This document shows positions 43,063 through 56,309 of a stretch of 64,000 bases of DNA, piece by piece (position 1 is the stretch's first letter; the number at the start of each line of letters is the position of its first letter). Below the pieces are notes generated by a model. It saw nothing but the letters and a program-made list of their open reading frames with translations, was not told the origin of the DNA and searched no databases. Source of the DNA: Benincasa hispida. Lineage: Eukaryota; Streptophyta; Magnoliopsida; Cucurbitales; Cucurbitaceae. The stretch is from positions 35,085,465 through 35,149,464 of the forward strand of contig NC_052354.1 of assembly GCF_009727055.1 (NCBI RefSeq). Reading direction: 5' to 3'. The translations under genes and the position numbers were made by a program.

Positions 43063-43685
43063 TGTGGGTTCGGTGGACGTCCCATGCACGTCGCCACTGT
43101 CTGGACGAGCAGGGTGTGGCGCGTGTGTGATTATTTTTTAATAAAAATATTATTATTATTGTTTTTTATTTCATTATTTTTATTTTCTGTTTTAAAAAAG
43201 AAAAAAGTTCCTCAGTTGGCCACGTCTTCCCGGTCTTCCCAATGTGCGTCTTCCGTCCGTATCTTCCACGCACATGTTCAGAGGCTGATCGTACTTCTCT
43301 AACGCGACAATTCAGCTCTGAAGGCCTATAAAATGCGCGCCCTTCTGCAATTCAGAGCACAACACTTCTTCCCGTCCTTCGCTTTCCTCTGCTCATTTTT
43401 TCCCGCTTTCAGTTTCCGAGCATTCAGTTAGAAGGGTGTGTGTTTCAGCTGGTAACGGTGCATTTCTGATCGGGTTTTCTTTTTTTGGGTTGTATTATCT
43501 TGAGGATAACCTGACAGTATTCTTAACCTCCTGACCTGGCCGCGGAACGTTTTAAAGAGTGCGAGCTCCACGACTCAGCCTATAACGAGCTTTTGTTTTG
43601 TAGGTTCCGTTCTTTGCCTAACCGTGGTTTCCTGACTGTTTGTTGTTGTCCTGATCGTCGTCTGAGGGTCTTGCTGTTTTCAACA
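43063..43685 (+). repeat. 3' LTR of Copia-3
   Basis: About 623 bases from TGTGGGTTCGGTGG to GTTTTCAACA, following pol and a purine tract. TATAAAA at 43327-43333 and a TC-rich leader (CCTTCGCTTTCCTCTGC) follow promoter logic. The matching 5' LTR is not in this window, so the ends are inferred. Confidence 0.6.
43327..43333 (+). promoter_or_regulatory. TATA box of the Copia-3 LTR
   Basis: TATAAAA within GGCCTATAAAATGCGCGC, about 360 bases before the LTR end, with CA-rich sequence 30 bases downstream where transcription could start. Confidence 0.65.
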
Positions 43686-45020
43686 AGAATAACTAATAAT
43701 TTTTGTTTCTAGAATTTATATTGTTCACATAATTTTAAAAATAGATTAAAAAACAGAGTTTAGTTTGTCTACCAAATACAATTTAGTGAATTTAGTGAAT
43801 TAAAAAATATAAAATAAAATCTGAATTCACAATCTTCCGATTTAATTATTTGTTCAATTATGAATTTATGTACAAGTTTGAAACGAACTTTTATACCCTG
43901 AAAACCAAAGGTGTAAACTTTCTTAAATTATTTTAACATAAAAGTTATTTATCGAATCGTATTTTTAATATTTTAAAAAAGAAGATTAAATATATTGATC
44001 ATTGTTTTAAAAAAATATATATATTAATCGATTAATCATTAATCTGTGTGGTCGAACATGGAAGATTTCGTCTGCTACCCATTATTTGAAACAAATAATT
44101 CAAACTAATAATTATTTAGAACATAAAGTATCTTTTCAGACGTTGATACTCTGCTAAATCAAAGAATTTTTTATTCATATTAATAGTTTAATTTATCTAT
44201 AATGTATAATTAATACTCTATATATATATATATATATATAAGGCACTGAACAACTTTTCTCTTCTCGTTTTGCAATTTTCATTTATGATATACCTATTTT
44301 TATCTTGAATTCTTTCCTTTAGGCCTATATTTTTAATTTGTGATATAATTGTTATACGAATAATTTTACCAAAAATATAGAAAAATACATAACCTTATAA
44401 ACATGAAAGAATTTGAGTTCAACGACTTTATGTTGTATTTTAAGTCAATTTTACTCATTGAAGTGTTTAAGTTTCTTGAGTAATTATCTTCCAAAAATAT
44501 AACAAATTAACTTTCTTATGAAAACAACACCTCATCCATGAGATCCAATGAAATATATTTTATGGAAATAAACCAAACTTGAACTAATTTACAAAAAAAT
44601 GGAGAAATATTTTTATGGCTGAAAAGTAATGGTTAAAAAACTTTTTTTGTAATTTGAAGAAGATGCAAATTACGAAAAAACATATTCATTTATAAAACAA
44701 TACAGCTTTACATGAATGACCACTACCCTTTATTCTAATACTAATATATTTTTATTAAATAACTTTGAAAGTGGAGTTGATAAAATAACTTTAGAATGGA
44801 GAAAGAGAGAGAGATAGAGATGGAGAAGGAGAAGAGACAAAAATAAATCGTGTAAAATGGAATTGGGATGCTCTTATTGTAAAACAATTGCTCACATTCA
44901 CAGTATAGATTTCTATTGTTTTTTGTTTTTAAAAAAAATTAAAAACGTATTTATATTTTAGTTTTATTGTTATTTTGATAGAAAACGAGTTCAAAAGTCT
45001 ATCCAAGTATATTATTTTCA
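43686..45020. other. AT-rich non-coding
   Basis: No gene recognised. It contains a (TA)n run at 44218-44239 and a purine-rich stretch (AGAGAGAGATAGAGATGGAG) at 44805-44835. Confidence 0.5.
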
Positions 45021-45021
45021 A

Positions 45022-45584
45022 GGGAATAATAATTTTTTGATTGCTAGGTTTTGACACTGGTTTCTATTTGGTCCTAAATTTTAAACTGTTATATATTTAT
45101 TAGTTTTAAGTTTTGTTTCAATTGTCCCTAACTTTCAAAATGTTACAATTTTACCTTTGAGATTTGAATTTTCTTTTATGAATTTTAAAATTTTATATTT
45201 TTAACTTTAATTTTTCATTAAATACTTATTTTCAATCATTGACTTTAATTTTTATTAGTTAATTAAAAATAATTAGAAGTGAAATTCTAAACTTAATTTT
45301 AAAAGTGATAAAAATAGTGAAATTTAATTCATTATAATTCTTTTAATGATTTTTAATTTATTAGCATAAATTAACTCCAAAAGACGAAAAGTGAGTATTT
45401 AGTTAAAAATTAAGGTTAAAAGTACAAACCTAGAGATATAGGGATGAAATTGAAGCAAAATTCAAATGTCAAGGGTTAAATTGTAGCAATTTGAAACCTA
45501 AGGACTAAATTAAAACAAAACTCAAAACTTAAAAACTAAATATGTAACATTTTGAAACCTAGAGACCAAAAAAGTATTTTTCCC
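45022..45584. repeat. MITE-like element with long inverted ends
   Basis: Left end AGGGAATAATAATTTTTTG... and right end ...AAAAGTATTTTTCCCT are inverted copies of each other, and similarity extends inward about 150 bases with drift ('TTTGGTCCTAAATTTTAAA' against 'CCTAAGGACTAAATTAAAAC'). The style, 'GGTTTCTATTTGGTCC...GTTACAATTTTACC', is that of plant Mutator-like MITEs. No coding capacity. Confidence 0.65.
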
Positions 45585-45589
45585 TATTA

Positions 45590-46782
45590 TCTAATAGGAA
45601 AGATATGTTTGAATGAAAAGTCAGATTATTCGTCTCATTACAACTACAGAATCAATGTACATAGTGAAGTAGTGTATCATTTCCTTTTCCTTTTAAAATT
45701 TTTGAAATTCTTTATTTTATCTTTATTTTATAATAATTACAACTATTCAAGTCAAACAATGTCTATTTCATTTATTAAAATCTCGGCTCATGGAGTCGAA
45801 GATTTGGCCCTCTATTTATCGACAACGTAATTGGAACTGGCTTGAGCATTGGAACAACAAAAGATGATATCTCTAAAAACCAATACTCTGTTTCTTAGTA
45901 TCTTTTACTGCAATTTCTTCGTTTATTGAGCTAGAGTTGGCATTTAAGAATCGATCCATTTTGATTACAGGGGAATGTTATGTAGGGAAATATGTACCTT
46001 CAATTGGGTTTTGCATTTTAAAGAAAAACCCCAAATTACTTTATCATAAAAGGGTTAATTTGGTGGTGTTGCCATTGGGGATGGTTTAAACATCCAATTA
46101 CTCAAGTTGCTATTCATGGGTTGAATGCTCTTTATTTAGGGTTAATTAATGATAAGTAAGAAAAGGAGATCAAGAAGCATTGAATCACATTGAAGTCGAT
46201 AGCTTATACTTTTATTCCATCGCAAAAACTCTTTTTCTTTAGAATAAATGATATTATTATACAACAATAAGAGATCTTACAACCTGGAATCAAGGTATAT
46301 AACAACAAAACACAAGTAAAAACAGGACACGACCGAAACAAAGCCCCACAACTTGGGGCCAACAGCAAAACTAAGAACGACAAAGTTTTTGTTTGTTATG
46401 ACAAATTTACCCTTCTCCAACATATGTTTAAGTTATCTAATTTTAACCTAAGGGGGTTTTGCAACACTTTACATAATCTAGGGGAGGTGATTGATCAAAT
46501 TAATTTATGGATGTAATTGTATCAAACTTCATATTTTAGGAGTGGTTTGTGTAATTTTTCCTAAAATTCATAATGAAGTTAAGAATGGTATCATCATAAG
46601 ATTTATAATAAATTTTAGAAAAATGAAGCTTTAGTTTTCTATTAGTATCGTAATGTATATTGGTTGATGTGATATTTCATCCATTATTATAAAATTGAAA
46701 TCTCCCTATTTTAATGTAGAGATTAATTATAAATTAATTTTAAAATAAACAAAAACCAACCAATAATAGAGGTATAATTGTG

Positions 46783-46832
<50 letters not shown>

Positions 46833-47280
46833 CAAATTCCAAAATTGCAGCATTAAAATATGCGGAAAAAAAGAAAAACAAATCCTAATTTTATATATAG
46901 TTCGTATCAATATATATTACTATATATTTTTTTTTTTTAGGATTATAAATTCGTTTGGAGGTTAAATCATCATTTCAAGGTGCACCAACTACTCTCTAAA
47001 TAAACTAAAAATGTATTTTTCCTCACAGAGAAGAAAGACACTCAAATAGAAAATATTTCAGCATAAAGGAACACTTTTATTTTTAAACAATTTTAAAATT
47101 TAATGGTTTGATTTGCATTCAATCTAATTATATTACATAAATTTAGCATTTCTGGGAAAAGGATTACTTTTGTTTTTTTCATCCCTATGGATGTTCAACA
47201 TTTCTCCTTACTATAACTTATTTGGAGGATGGATGTTGTTAACATCAGAAGGAAGGTCCAATTTCAAGTTATTCAAGAAT
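45590..47280. other. AT-rich non-coding
   Basis: Contains a 44-base (TA)n run at 46786-46829. The 92-codon open frame at 45552-45830 is low-complexity and overlaps the MITE edge. No gene recognised. Confidence 0.5.
46786..46829 (+). repeat. (TA)n microsatellite
   Basis: About 22 uninterrupted TA units. Confidence 0.95.
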
Positions 47281-47289
47281 AGATAGAAA

Positions 47290-47610
47290 ATATCTTATCT
47301 TATATAAATAGAAACTATCCCATAATAGGTCCCTTGGGGCTTTCTATTTGATTGTATCGAAAGGTCCAATGAATTGGGATTTCAAATTGTATCCCTTAAG
47401 AATCGTACGGACACCTTTTGAAAATAAAAATTCCAATGACTTTTGCTAGAATGGAAAGAATTAGGCGAAGAAGGACCTGCGGATCGTTGTGGTAAAGGTC
47501 GTAATGCTAGAGGAATCATTTGCAAGGTGGTCCTTGCTGATTCACACGAGATTCCATGTGTCCCATGTACAAGGCTCGAGAACGAATTCACCGTTGTTTT
47601 GATAGTTGAA
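47290..47610 (-). other. Compositionally distinct patch with an rRNA-like word; possibly organellar DNA
   Basis: The patch is much richer in G and C than its surroundings. On the minus strand it contains GGTGAATTCGTTCTCGAGCC then TTGTACA (47568-47594), close to the bacterial-type small-subunit rRNA sequence just before the universal 1400 region. Upstream and downstream do not follow rRNA, so if real it is a short, rearranged plastid or mitochondrial insertion. The 69-codon minus frame (MNSFSSLVHGTHGISCESAR...) is probably a by-product. Confidence 0.25.
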
Positions 47611-48170
47611 ATAAAGTGAATTAGATCTTGAAAGTGAATTATATTCCATGAATATGATTTCTCTCTCGACTACTTATCTCCCAATGGGTGTTTATGACAT
47701 CAGAAGAATTTCTTTGGTGTAGTGTAAGGAAATAGAAAGATTGTTCTCTAAAGGGAAAGGAGAATTTTATGAAAAGTTCTTTCTTTCTATAAATGGAAGA
47801 AATTTTGTCTTTTAGATTACTTGAGGATAATTGTCTTTTAGATCATTTGTGCGTGTTTTTTTCTAAAAAAATGGTTTTATATTTAAATGTATTAAATTGC
47901 TTGAAAACAATAAATATTTTGGTTGCGTAGTTGATTTTTGCCAATTAAATTTTGTAATGTCATTACAATAAAAGTTTATTATATTAATTTTAGGATCAAT
48001 TAAGAATAAATATGTGCACCTAATTAAAATTTAGAGATAAATAAGGTCAAGTTTACTAATCCATAATTAAAATTGCTGCAAATATAATGAGTTTATATTC
48101 ATGGTTGAAAATGATGTGGGATCCACTATCTTTGCGGTTACCATTATCTTTACCATTACAAATATTGTTA
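47611..48170. other. AT-rich non-coding
   Basis: No gene or repeat boundary recognised. Confidence 0.4.
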
Positions 48171-48295
48171 CTATAGAAATTATGAATCTGCCACATTTAT
48201 TGTTACCTTTATATTTATCATTATCGTTACTGTTAGGGTCAAACAATAATGATAACGATAATGGTAATAATAAAATGTGACAGATTCATAACTCT
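48170..48295. repeat. Imperfect palindrome, MITE-like
   Basis: TTATGAATCTGCCACATTTA and TAAAATGTGACAGATTCATAA face each other around a centre with TATCATTATCGTTA / TAATGATAACGATAA. The stem is about 50 bases with a loop of about 12. Confidence 0.75.
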
Positions 48296-48465
48296 AGATA
48301 AATACGATCAAAAGCAATCAAATCATGTTTACGATTCAGACATATTACGATTCATCCATCAATGAAATCTCATTCCAAACTCTAGGTAAACACGATCAAA
48401 AGCAATCAAATCATGTTTACAATTCAGACATATTACGATTCATCCATCAATGAAATCTCATTCCG
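48291..48465 (+). repeat. 88-base tandem duplication
   Basis: Two head-to-tail copies starting ACTCTAG(A/G)TAAA(T/C)ACGATC and ending CTCATTCC, with about four substitutions, immediately right of the palindrome. Confidence 0.88.
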
Positions 48466-48955
48466 ATTACACCAATTTTCATTACGATTGGTAAAGGTGG
48501 CATTGCTTCCATAGGAAAATGTAATGAAAATGACAAATGATGAAAAGTTAGTAAAAAAAGAAGGTGTGGGTCCCACGTAATAATTACAATTACATAATAG
48601 TGGTAAACGACAACAAATGTAATTAAATGAAACCTACTTTTTAAATTACCGTTGATGGATCACGTTTACAATGAAATAAACATGGTCCTAAATGTCAAAC
48701 TTAAAAAATATTGCATATCTTCCTTTTGGCCATCTATTCAAAATGGTTATAGATTTATTGAATTCAACGATGATTAAGCATGACCATAGACCACAATTTG
48801 ATAATTAGGCCAATAACTCCCAATTCAACCTAAAATTGTAAGGACTTTTGTACGCATACAACCTAAATGAATAGGCTAATTACATAATTGTTTAATTTTT
48901 TTTTTTACATGAATAACCTAATAAGTTATTATTTTACATAAACATTATTAAACAT

Positions 48956-49270
48956 TGTTGGGAATGCGACCAAAGTGTCACATTGGTTAGATAAGAGGAA
49001 GATCATGGATATATAAGTGAGGGTGACTATCTACATTGGTATGAGGCATTATGGGGTTAAACAAAAAAAGCGACACATAGTGATTTCTGAGTGAAAAAAG
49101 AAGACTAAGCGAGAGCAAGACATTAAATATGTACATTGATTCTCACATTTTTGCCTAATTTTTTGGTCATCCATCTGGCGAACCCTTCTAAAGGGAGAAA
49201 GGAAGAGTGAGAGATCAAATATGGAGGAAGAAGAGAGGTTGAAGAAGATGAATGATAACAAACGAGAAAA
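48956..49270 (+). repeat. LTR-like fragment
   Basis: Starts TGTTGGGAATGCGACCAAAG, then GTCACATTGGTTAGATAAG, a TATATAAG box near 49010 and CATTGGTATGAGGCATTATG. This word order is familiar from plant small LTR/TRIM-type repeats. End not identified. Confidence 0.4.
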
Positions 49271-50160
49271 TTTATAGGAGTATACAATATGTATAGGAGT
49301 ACATCTTTATGTAGACATTATTGCCATAATATATGTACAGGGTTTATTTCTAAATTTTATTTTCAATTTTCAAATATATATTGGTTTAGTTTTTTCAAAT
49401 AGTTTGAGAATAATTAACGGTATTTTATTTTTGTAACTATGTTCTACTTTAACAACTATTATAATTAATAAAGATGAAAATAATATAATATAGGTATATA
49501 TTTGTAAACCAACCAAATATAAATGAGTATAAATGACAAAATACATGAAATTTATATCTCAATCAAAATAGAACTAAAATTAAAATAGGGATATATATTA
49601 TATAACTAACATTAAATATATACTTATTATAGATACATTTGAACTAAACCTCGGGAACAAAACATTATATATATATTTGAATTAAATTATATTTATATAT
49701 GCAGAAAAACACAAAAACGCAGATAAAAATAAAGATATTAAACTATATTTCTGTATTAAATGCAGTCAATCGAAATTGAAAATTCTCAATTGTAAATCAA
49801 AATTTGAAATCTGTAAAAAAAAAAAAAAAAAAAAATTGTAGTTGATTGGACAAATTAGGGAAGATACAAAATGATCATTTATTAAAGTACATTCCTAAAA
49901 CGAAGGATTTTTTTTTTTTTTTTAAATAAGTATTAAAAGCTAGGTAACCGAAATCATAAGTATAAAAAACAAGTCAAATTCGAAATTGTGTAAATAAGAA
50001 AATAATTATAAAATTCAAAATTTTAGATTTAGTAGTGAAAGGTTAAATTGGTCCAAAATTAATGTTCTAAGCTTTTCAAGAATATAATTTAAAATTTAAG
50101 ACATTTACCAAATATATGGTGTAGAAAAGGTTATCTGTGTAAAAATTTAAATTGTAAATT
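49271..50160. other. AT-rich non-coding
   Basis: No gene recognised. Poly-A at about 49816-49838 and poly-T at 49908-49923. Confidence 0.5.
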
Positions 50161-50164
50161 AAAT

Positions 50165-50640
50165 TGCTCGGAAACAAGGTTCAATTGAACCCAAACCAAT
50201 GGTAGATATATGGGCCAAAGAAGAGGTTGAGCCCAAATCCAACTTTGGCCCAAGTCTAGGTCCAACTTTTGAGCCCAAAAACAAATTAGGTACAAGCCCA
50301 CATTCGTATTTGGAAAACTCTATAAATAGATCCTTATCTTTAATTGTCCGGGATCAGAAAAGGAGAAGATTAAGAGACTTAAGTTTTGAAGATCAACTTT
50401 TATTCTTCCCAATATCAATTTTAACTCTCTCGATGATCTAAAGACCAAAGTTCTTAATATCAATTTTAGCTCGGTCTTAAAAACTTGAAGACTGAAGTTT
50501 TCTCTACTTACTACATACGAAACTAAAATCAATACAAAGAAATATTTATTGAATGAATTAAATTTCTTCGAAAATCTTGTTGAACAAACATATATTTCTT
50601 GCGAGATCGTAAGTTTAAATTCTTAACCTCCGCTTGTTAT
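50165..50640 (+). repeat. LTR-like promoter fragment
   Basis: 'GAGCCCAAATCCAACTTTGGCCCAAG' style C-rich words are followed by CTCTATAAATAGATCC (TATA box at 50321-50328) and a leader with ACTTGAAGACTGAAG and CTTGCGAGATCG. The arrangement resembles U3-R-U5 of a plant LTR. The minus-strand unit at 50990-51480 and that at 62500-63217 have similar word use (GGGTTTGG, ACTTCGGTCTT). Confidence 0.4.
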
Positions 50641-50979
50641 AATAAAAAAAAGTATTTTTTGATTGCACTATATTGAAAAAGCAATATTAATTATGAGTAT
50701 ATGTTTTATTTTCTTATCATATGTTGGAAGAGCTTTTATTATTATCATTTTAAAAGTCATTTATTCTCAATAATTATCCCCAAAGAGTTTCGCTTTAAAT
50801 AGTTTAAAAATTAATCTAAGCTTTATAAAATGCTCTTGTTCATAGGAGATCTCAACATGAAATTTAATTCATGAAAATAAACTTGATTTTATTAATTTGT
50901 AGTAGTATTATAATCTTTAATGTATGATAATTCTTTGATACTTTCTCTCAAATGTTGACTTTAATTTGAGAATTCTCGA

Positions 50980-51480
50980 ACTTGTTTTTAATTCAGAGAA
51001 TGAATCATCAATTTGTAGATGGTGAAGAGACTATCAATTTGTTGAAGTTTTATAGTCTTTGAATCTTAAGTCTTGAATTTTCTAAATTCGAAAACTTCAA
51101 GATTCAAGGAACCTCTAAATTTTAAATGTCTCAAATGAATGGTGGTTTCTGTTATTTATAGTGTTTTGGGAGACTCTATATGCCCTTTGACTTGATTGAC
51201 TTTGGTCCAACTTTTAAGTTTAGACTTAATCTAGTCTTTTTAATAAACTGTTTTAAAATTTGAATCAGTCTATTTTTAAGCCTGAGTTGACTTAGCTTTG
51301 GGCTCAATCCACCATGTTGTATGATTTGATTAGACGGGCTAATATTATTTGATGGATCAATATTTAGACAAGTGACATCATTTGATTAGTCATCTTTTAT
51401 GTCTTAAAAGTTAATTTTCGAGTGCACATATAAATTTATAATTTGCCTCAAATTTGGTTGAGTTTTGATAAAATATTAGA
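50980..51480 (-). repeat. LTR-like promoter fragment, antisense
   Basis: On the minus strand TATAAATAAC (51151-51160) is followed by AGAAACCACCATTCATTTG and then AAGACTTAAGATTCAAAGAC. Related in style to 50165-50640, in opposite orientation with about 350 bases between. Confidence 0.35.
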
Positions 51481-53479
51481 AAAAAAGAAAATATAGATAA
51501 TAGAAGAAAATAGAGCTACTTTAAGAACAAAAATGTGAAAATGAAAACTTTAGAGAGGGGAATGTGGAAAATGGACCAGAAGAAGAAAGAACGCATAACT
51601 TGAAAATATAGAGAAAACCAAAATGATGTTATTCACGAGATTGAGTGTATCCTGTGTTTTCAAAATATTTGGAATTTAGATTTGAAAAGGTTGAAAACAA
51701 TTGAAAAATTTGTTTTCAAAATTTGGGTTTTTGAGTTATTGTTTTTGGACTCTATTTTTAGATTTGGGTTATACTAAACGTATGTTCGATGTACTCATAT
51801 TCACATACATAACCGTAATTACACTATCATTTGGATAAATAGCAAACCATAAAATTCTTTTGAAATATAGTAAATTACGTGACACATGCATGGATCGATT
51901 TTTCATTAGTCCTAAAATATCCCGGCCTTTTTAATTCAACTTTAATTAATTTTGCATATTTCTTAATTAAACAGTAATTAATTTATCAAATTTATAATGC
52001 GGACTCTATTGGTTTTCTTTAAGATTTTCACGAATGAAGTGCCTCTTTCCATGCAAAAAATTTGGTATAAATTTCATGATTTAATTTGAAAATAATTGAA
52101 ATCTGTATCTCAACTATCTTCTATCTTTGAAAAAATGTTTTGAATTTTTATAAATCCATTTGTAAATTAACTTTTTATATTTATATTATTCTTTCTCTTA
52201 ATCCTAACTAAAACATCTGTTTTTCTGTTAATCATAACTAAATCATACATTTTTTTAAATTTTTTCATGATTATCTTTATCATAATTTTATTTTAAACAT
52301 GAAATATTTGACAACATCATTAATTAATCTTATTTTAAAATTTTGAATCATATTATTTTTTATTTTAAAGATTCCATTGGGAATAATAACAAAAACAAAA
52401 AATTCTTTAAATTTATGGCAAATAGTCTTTTAAGTTAGTGTAACTAATTCTGCCATTTGCACATATTTTTAAGCATGAAACCTCATTCTTTCTAAATTAT
52501 CTCCCTATACATTTCGAATTTTAAAAATCGAATGTAATATTTCTTTTTCAAATGTTATATTTGGTTTTATCTTCAATCTTAAATTTTATTTTATCTAATT
52601 TTTCAGTTTTCATTTTTTTTTTGATTTTATTGTTCTCAATCAACTACAAGTCTACTTCTACTTTGGAAGCATAGCTTAATCGATCAAATCCACTGTGTAT
52701 AGATGAAAGGCTCAGCTTAATCGACCATCGACCATGTTCTTCTTTCCAAATTGATTCCTATCGAGTCATTGTGAAAAGTTTGCCTTGGGATCCTAAACCC
52801 ACTTTGACAAATTCGATCAAGGAAGGATGTACCATCGTCGAATATTGTTTGTTTCTCTTCTATTCATGAGACCTCCACAATTGACATTAGTTAGTAATTT
52901 TAATGGACGATTTTTTAATTGATTGTTCAAGTCGAAAATTGTTTGTTTCTTTCTTCATGAAAGCAATTATATAGATAAAGTCTTTATTAGTCCAGACCTC
53001 ATTTTCTAAATTGATATTTTGGATCTAGAACAAGAAAAAATATTGATACAAAATTTTGGGTAATTTAAAATGATTTAGATGGTTTGGTTAATTGACTCTC
53101 AAATGCAGTGTATTCGTTTTTAAGTTTAGTATATTTGTTTGGTAACTACAGTGTATTTGTCGGTCATACGTAAATATGTCATAGTAACTATTGCAAAAAC
53201 TTTAACAAGACCTTCTATGACTACAAAACCAATTACAATGTTACTAATTTTCTCCACGTTTCTTTTCTCATAGATCTTTATTTTCTCCTAAAATATCTCT
53301 TCTGTTTTAGATAATAAAATCATATTGTTATTTTTTTTTCCTCAAAGATCAAATATTAAACCAATCTTTTTTCAAATATGATTTTGTTTATTCGTTTTGA
53401 CTTTTTTAATCTTTCTTCAACTTATTTTATGTTTTTACATTTTAATTTTTTAATTGATTTGAAAATTTTATACAATCAA

Positions 53480-53510
<31 letters not shown>

Positions 53511-55320
53511 TATATATTATAATGCGAGCTATTTTTTTAAATATTTAAATTATTTTAACCCAACAGCGTTACATGCCCTCCCCCATCTTCTTCTTTATGT
53601 TAATGGCTTTCTTAATATGACATTTCTCTTATTAGTCCTTTTTAAAATGTAAAATTGGATTTAGATCTTTTACCAAATGGGCCCTAAGCATAAACAAAGA
53701 TGAGAAATTGTGGTAGGTGACCACATTATGGATGTGATTTTGAAATATAACCATTTTTTTTATTTTATTGAAATATGACCATTGATATTTAAGAAAAGAC
53801 CCACCACTCATCATATTCTTTCCTATTTACTCCTAAAATTACAAATGGCTGGTACGTGTTATTAGATTTATATTTGAAAACTTAAGATTATATCTTTTTA
53901 ATTAATTAGAATATTTTTAAGGTATAATTTATCTTTTTATCTCTCTATCTCCAACAAACATATATATATATACACACACACGTATGTATGTATATTTTTA
54001 GTAAACATGAATCTCTAGATTACCTTTTTCTTATGTTTCCATCTCGGGTGCCTGGAAAAAATTTCCAATCTCCCATCAATACCGACTTCATCTTTCTCAC
54101 ACAATGATCAAGTTCACAGACTCAACTACAACAATTTCAAAACATAGCTCATAAAACACCTACCTTGCCAAAACTACAACAACGGTTTGGATACCAATTT
54201 ATCGACCTTAACGTCGAAATGACTACCTTGCAGGATGAGGAGGTAGCGGAGGAGGAGATAGCAGTTGGAGTCCATGTCCACCTCTTGGTCAAGAGTGTGC
54301 TTGACAAAGAGATGTTTAGATTTTGACCAATATGTTTCCAGAACATTTTATTCCCATAAAAAAAATTTAGATTTTAGTATAGAGAGTATTTGTGTGGTTT
54401 AGTTGACAATTTTTTAGTACATAATTTTCATTTGCATGACTTGATGGAGTTTAGCTATTACAAGGTATTTGTATTAGACTTACCTTATTCTTAGTGTATG
54501 ATGTGTGATAAAATATGATAAAGATTCAATCTAATACAAGGTATTTGCATTACTCATACTAATGAAGATTGAAGTTGCTTTTAGCATGTGTGACAACAAA
54601 TAACAAAGATTTTAACTTTTTATAACCAGAAGGTACTTGCTGAGCTTAATATGAGACTGACTTCATTATAGTTATTATGAATATAAGATATTTGCTTATT
54701 CTGTACTTATTATTAAATATACTGTATGATTAACGTTAATGTTGTTGGTGAAAATTAGTACATCACGTACAACTTTTCTAGTTTCACTTTTAATTTTGAT
54801 TCTTAGATTTTGAACTCTAAGGTAGAATTGTTTAATGATATAATTTTAGATTTTTTTTTTTTAAAGAAATTAGGTTTGATTTTAATTGTTTTATTTTTTG
54901 TTTCATTTGCATCAAGATAAGTATACTTTCTACAAAAAAAAAATCAAATTTAGAAAATTTTAGGTAATTTAGTTTAATAGATCTTATTTTAGGGGTTAGA
55001 ATTGTTTGAATATATCATATTTATGGGAATTTAACCATAAGGGTATTTTGGTCAATTGTAATATCTTAAATAGTATCCAAATTAGTCGTTTGTCCATTTT
55101 CCCAAGAAAAAAATTGGTTTCTTCATTTTTCTAAGATGTCATTCTATTTTGGTCATTTGTCTAATTGACACAACAAAGATAACTATTAAAGATTACAAAA
55201 ATCTGTAGTAGATAATAATTTGAACTTAATAACTCGATTATGTACTTCAAACACAAACTTTCTAATTCTGTTGACATATTAACCTCATATCACTTCAAAA
55301 TTAAACAACACTCATTAATG
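51481..55320. other. AT-rich stretch, no gene recognised
   Basis: Homopolymers, (TA)n at 53482-53520 and a C/T-containing patch at 52660-52880. At about 54095-54325 the plus strand is open for some 72 codons ending VHVHLLVKSVLDKEMFRF and a stop, with acidic text DEEVAEEE, but has no recognised domain or clear start. I do not call it a gene. Confidence 0.45.
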
Positions 55321-55329
55321 AAATATTTC

Positions 55330-55560
55330 ATATTTGATTACAACATTGATGATAAAACTAATACGTGTACCTAATTATATATATACATATATATCTTATC
55401 TTTTTTGTCTCTCATTTGACATAGTTGGTTGCATAATCAACCTCCTTCTCAATATTAATGTCAGCATTAAGAAATTCAAAACTCTAGGTTTACTGAGAGA
55501 ACGTCATAAACATGAACACAAACTTCTAAAGGTTATATTGTAACCTGTTTTTTTAAAGTG
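55330..55560 (-). repeat. Direct repeat, copy 1 (probable LTR fragment)
   Basis: Shares with 56310-56510 'TCATATTT.A.TACAACATTGAT', 'TAGTTGGTTGCATAATCAACC', 'CTTCT.AATATTA.TGT.A.CAT' and 'GAGAACA/GAGAAC' in the same order. The core is the small hairpin GGTTGCATAATCAACC. Confidence 0.65.
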
Positions 55561-56309
55561 AAGTGATGAATCATATAACTAAAGTATATTTAAACAACAA
55601 AAAATAATTAATAATTATGAAAAAAATAATTATCAAACGTATTTTTATTTCTAGTTCTTAAAAATCAAGAAACGAAAAATTATCCAACGAGACTTAAATA
55701 AGCAATTTCAGGAACCTTCATGGCCAAGTTTAGACAGGCATCTACTAAGCTATGTTGGTTAGTTGTGAGAATACATTGAAGCATTTAACTAACCAAAAAT
55801 GATATTTTTAATGCATGAAATTGTATTTTTTTTTTAATAAAGAAATATTTCTTGTTATAACGCCTCAAGGGTAAATTTTGAATTACAATCAACAACAGCC
55901 AAATGAGAAATGCATGGAAGGAAATCATTCAACCACACATTAGAAGTGGATTCCAATCTAGCTTTTTTCCAACATAATCAACAAAACTAATTACATTCTT
56001 TTCTAGCAAAATGAAAGGAAATTGATTCAAACATCCTCCAGATTTCTTAAAATATCTTCTTAATACAACACTCATGAGTTGTTATGACCATAAGATAATT
56101 TTGAAGTTGAAAGAAATTAGAAAATATCCAATTTCTATTACTATTATGCTTTGAAGTATTAAGTAAATAATTGATAGTGGTATATATGTATTTGTATCAT
56201 TGATATAATTAATATACCTAAGACGTGAAGTATATCAATTATCAATAGAACAATAGATATGTATTAATATACCTAATAAAACATCCATGTCACAATAAAT
56301 ACATGAGTG

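Noticed and set aside
54149..54346. Open frames on both strands around 54100-54350, including an acidic plus-strand stretch
   Set aside because: No start with context, no domain, and no neighbouring exon that I could join; it could be a gene fragment but cannot be supported.
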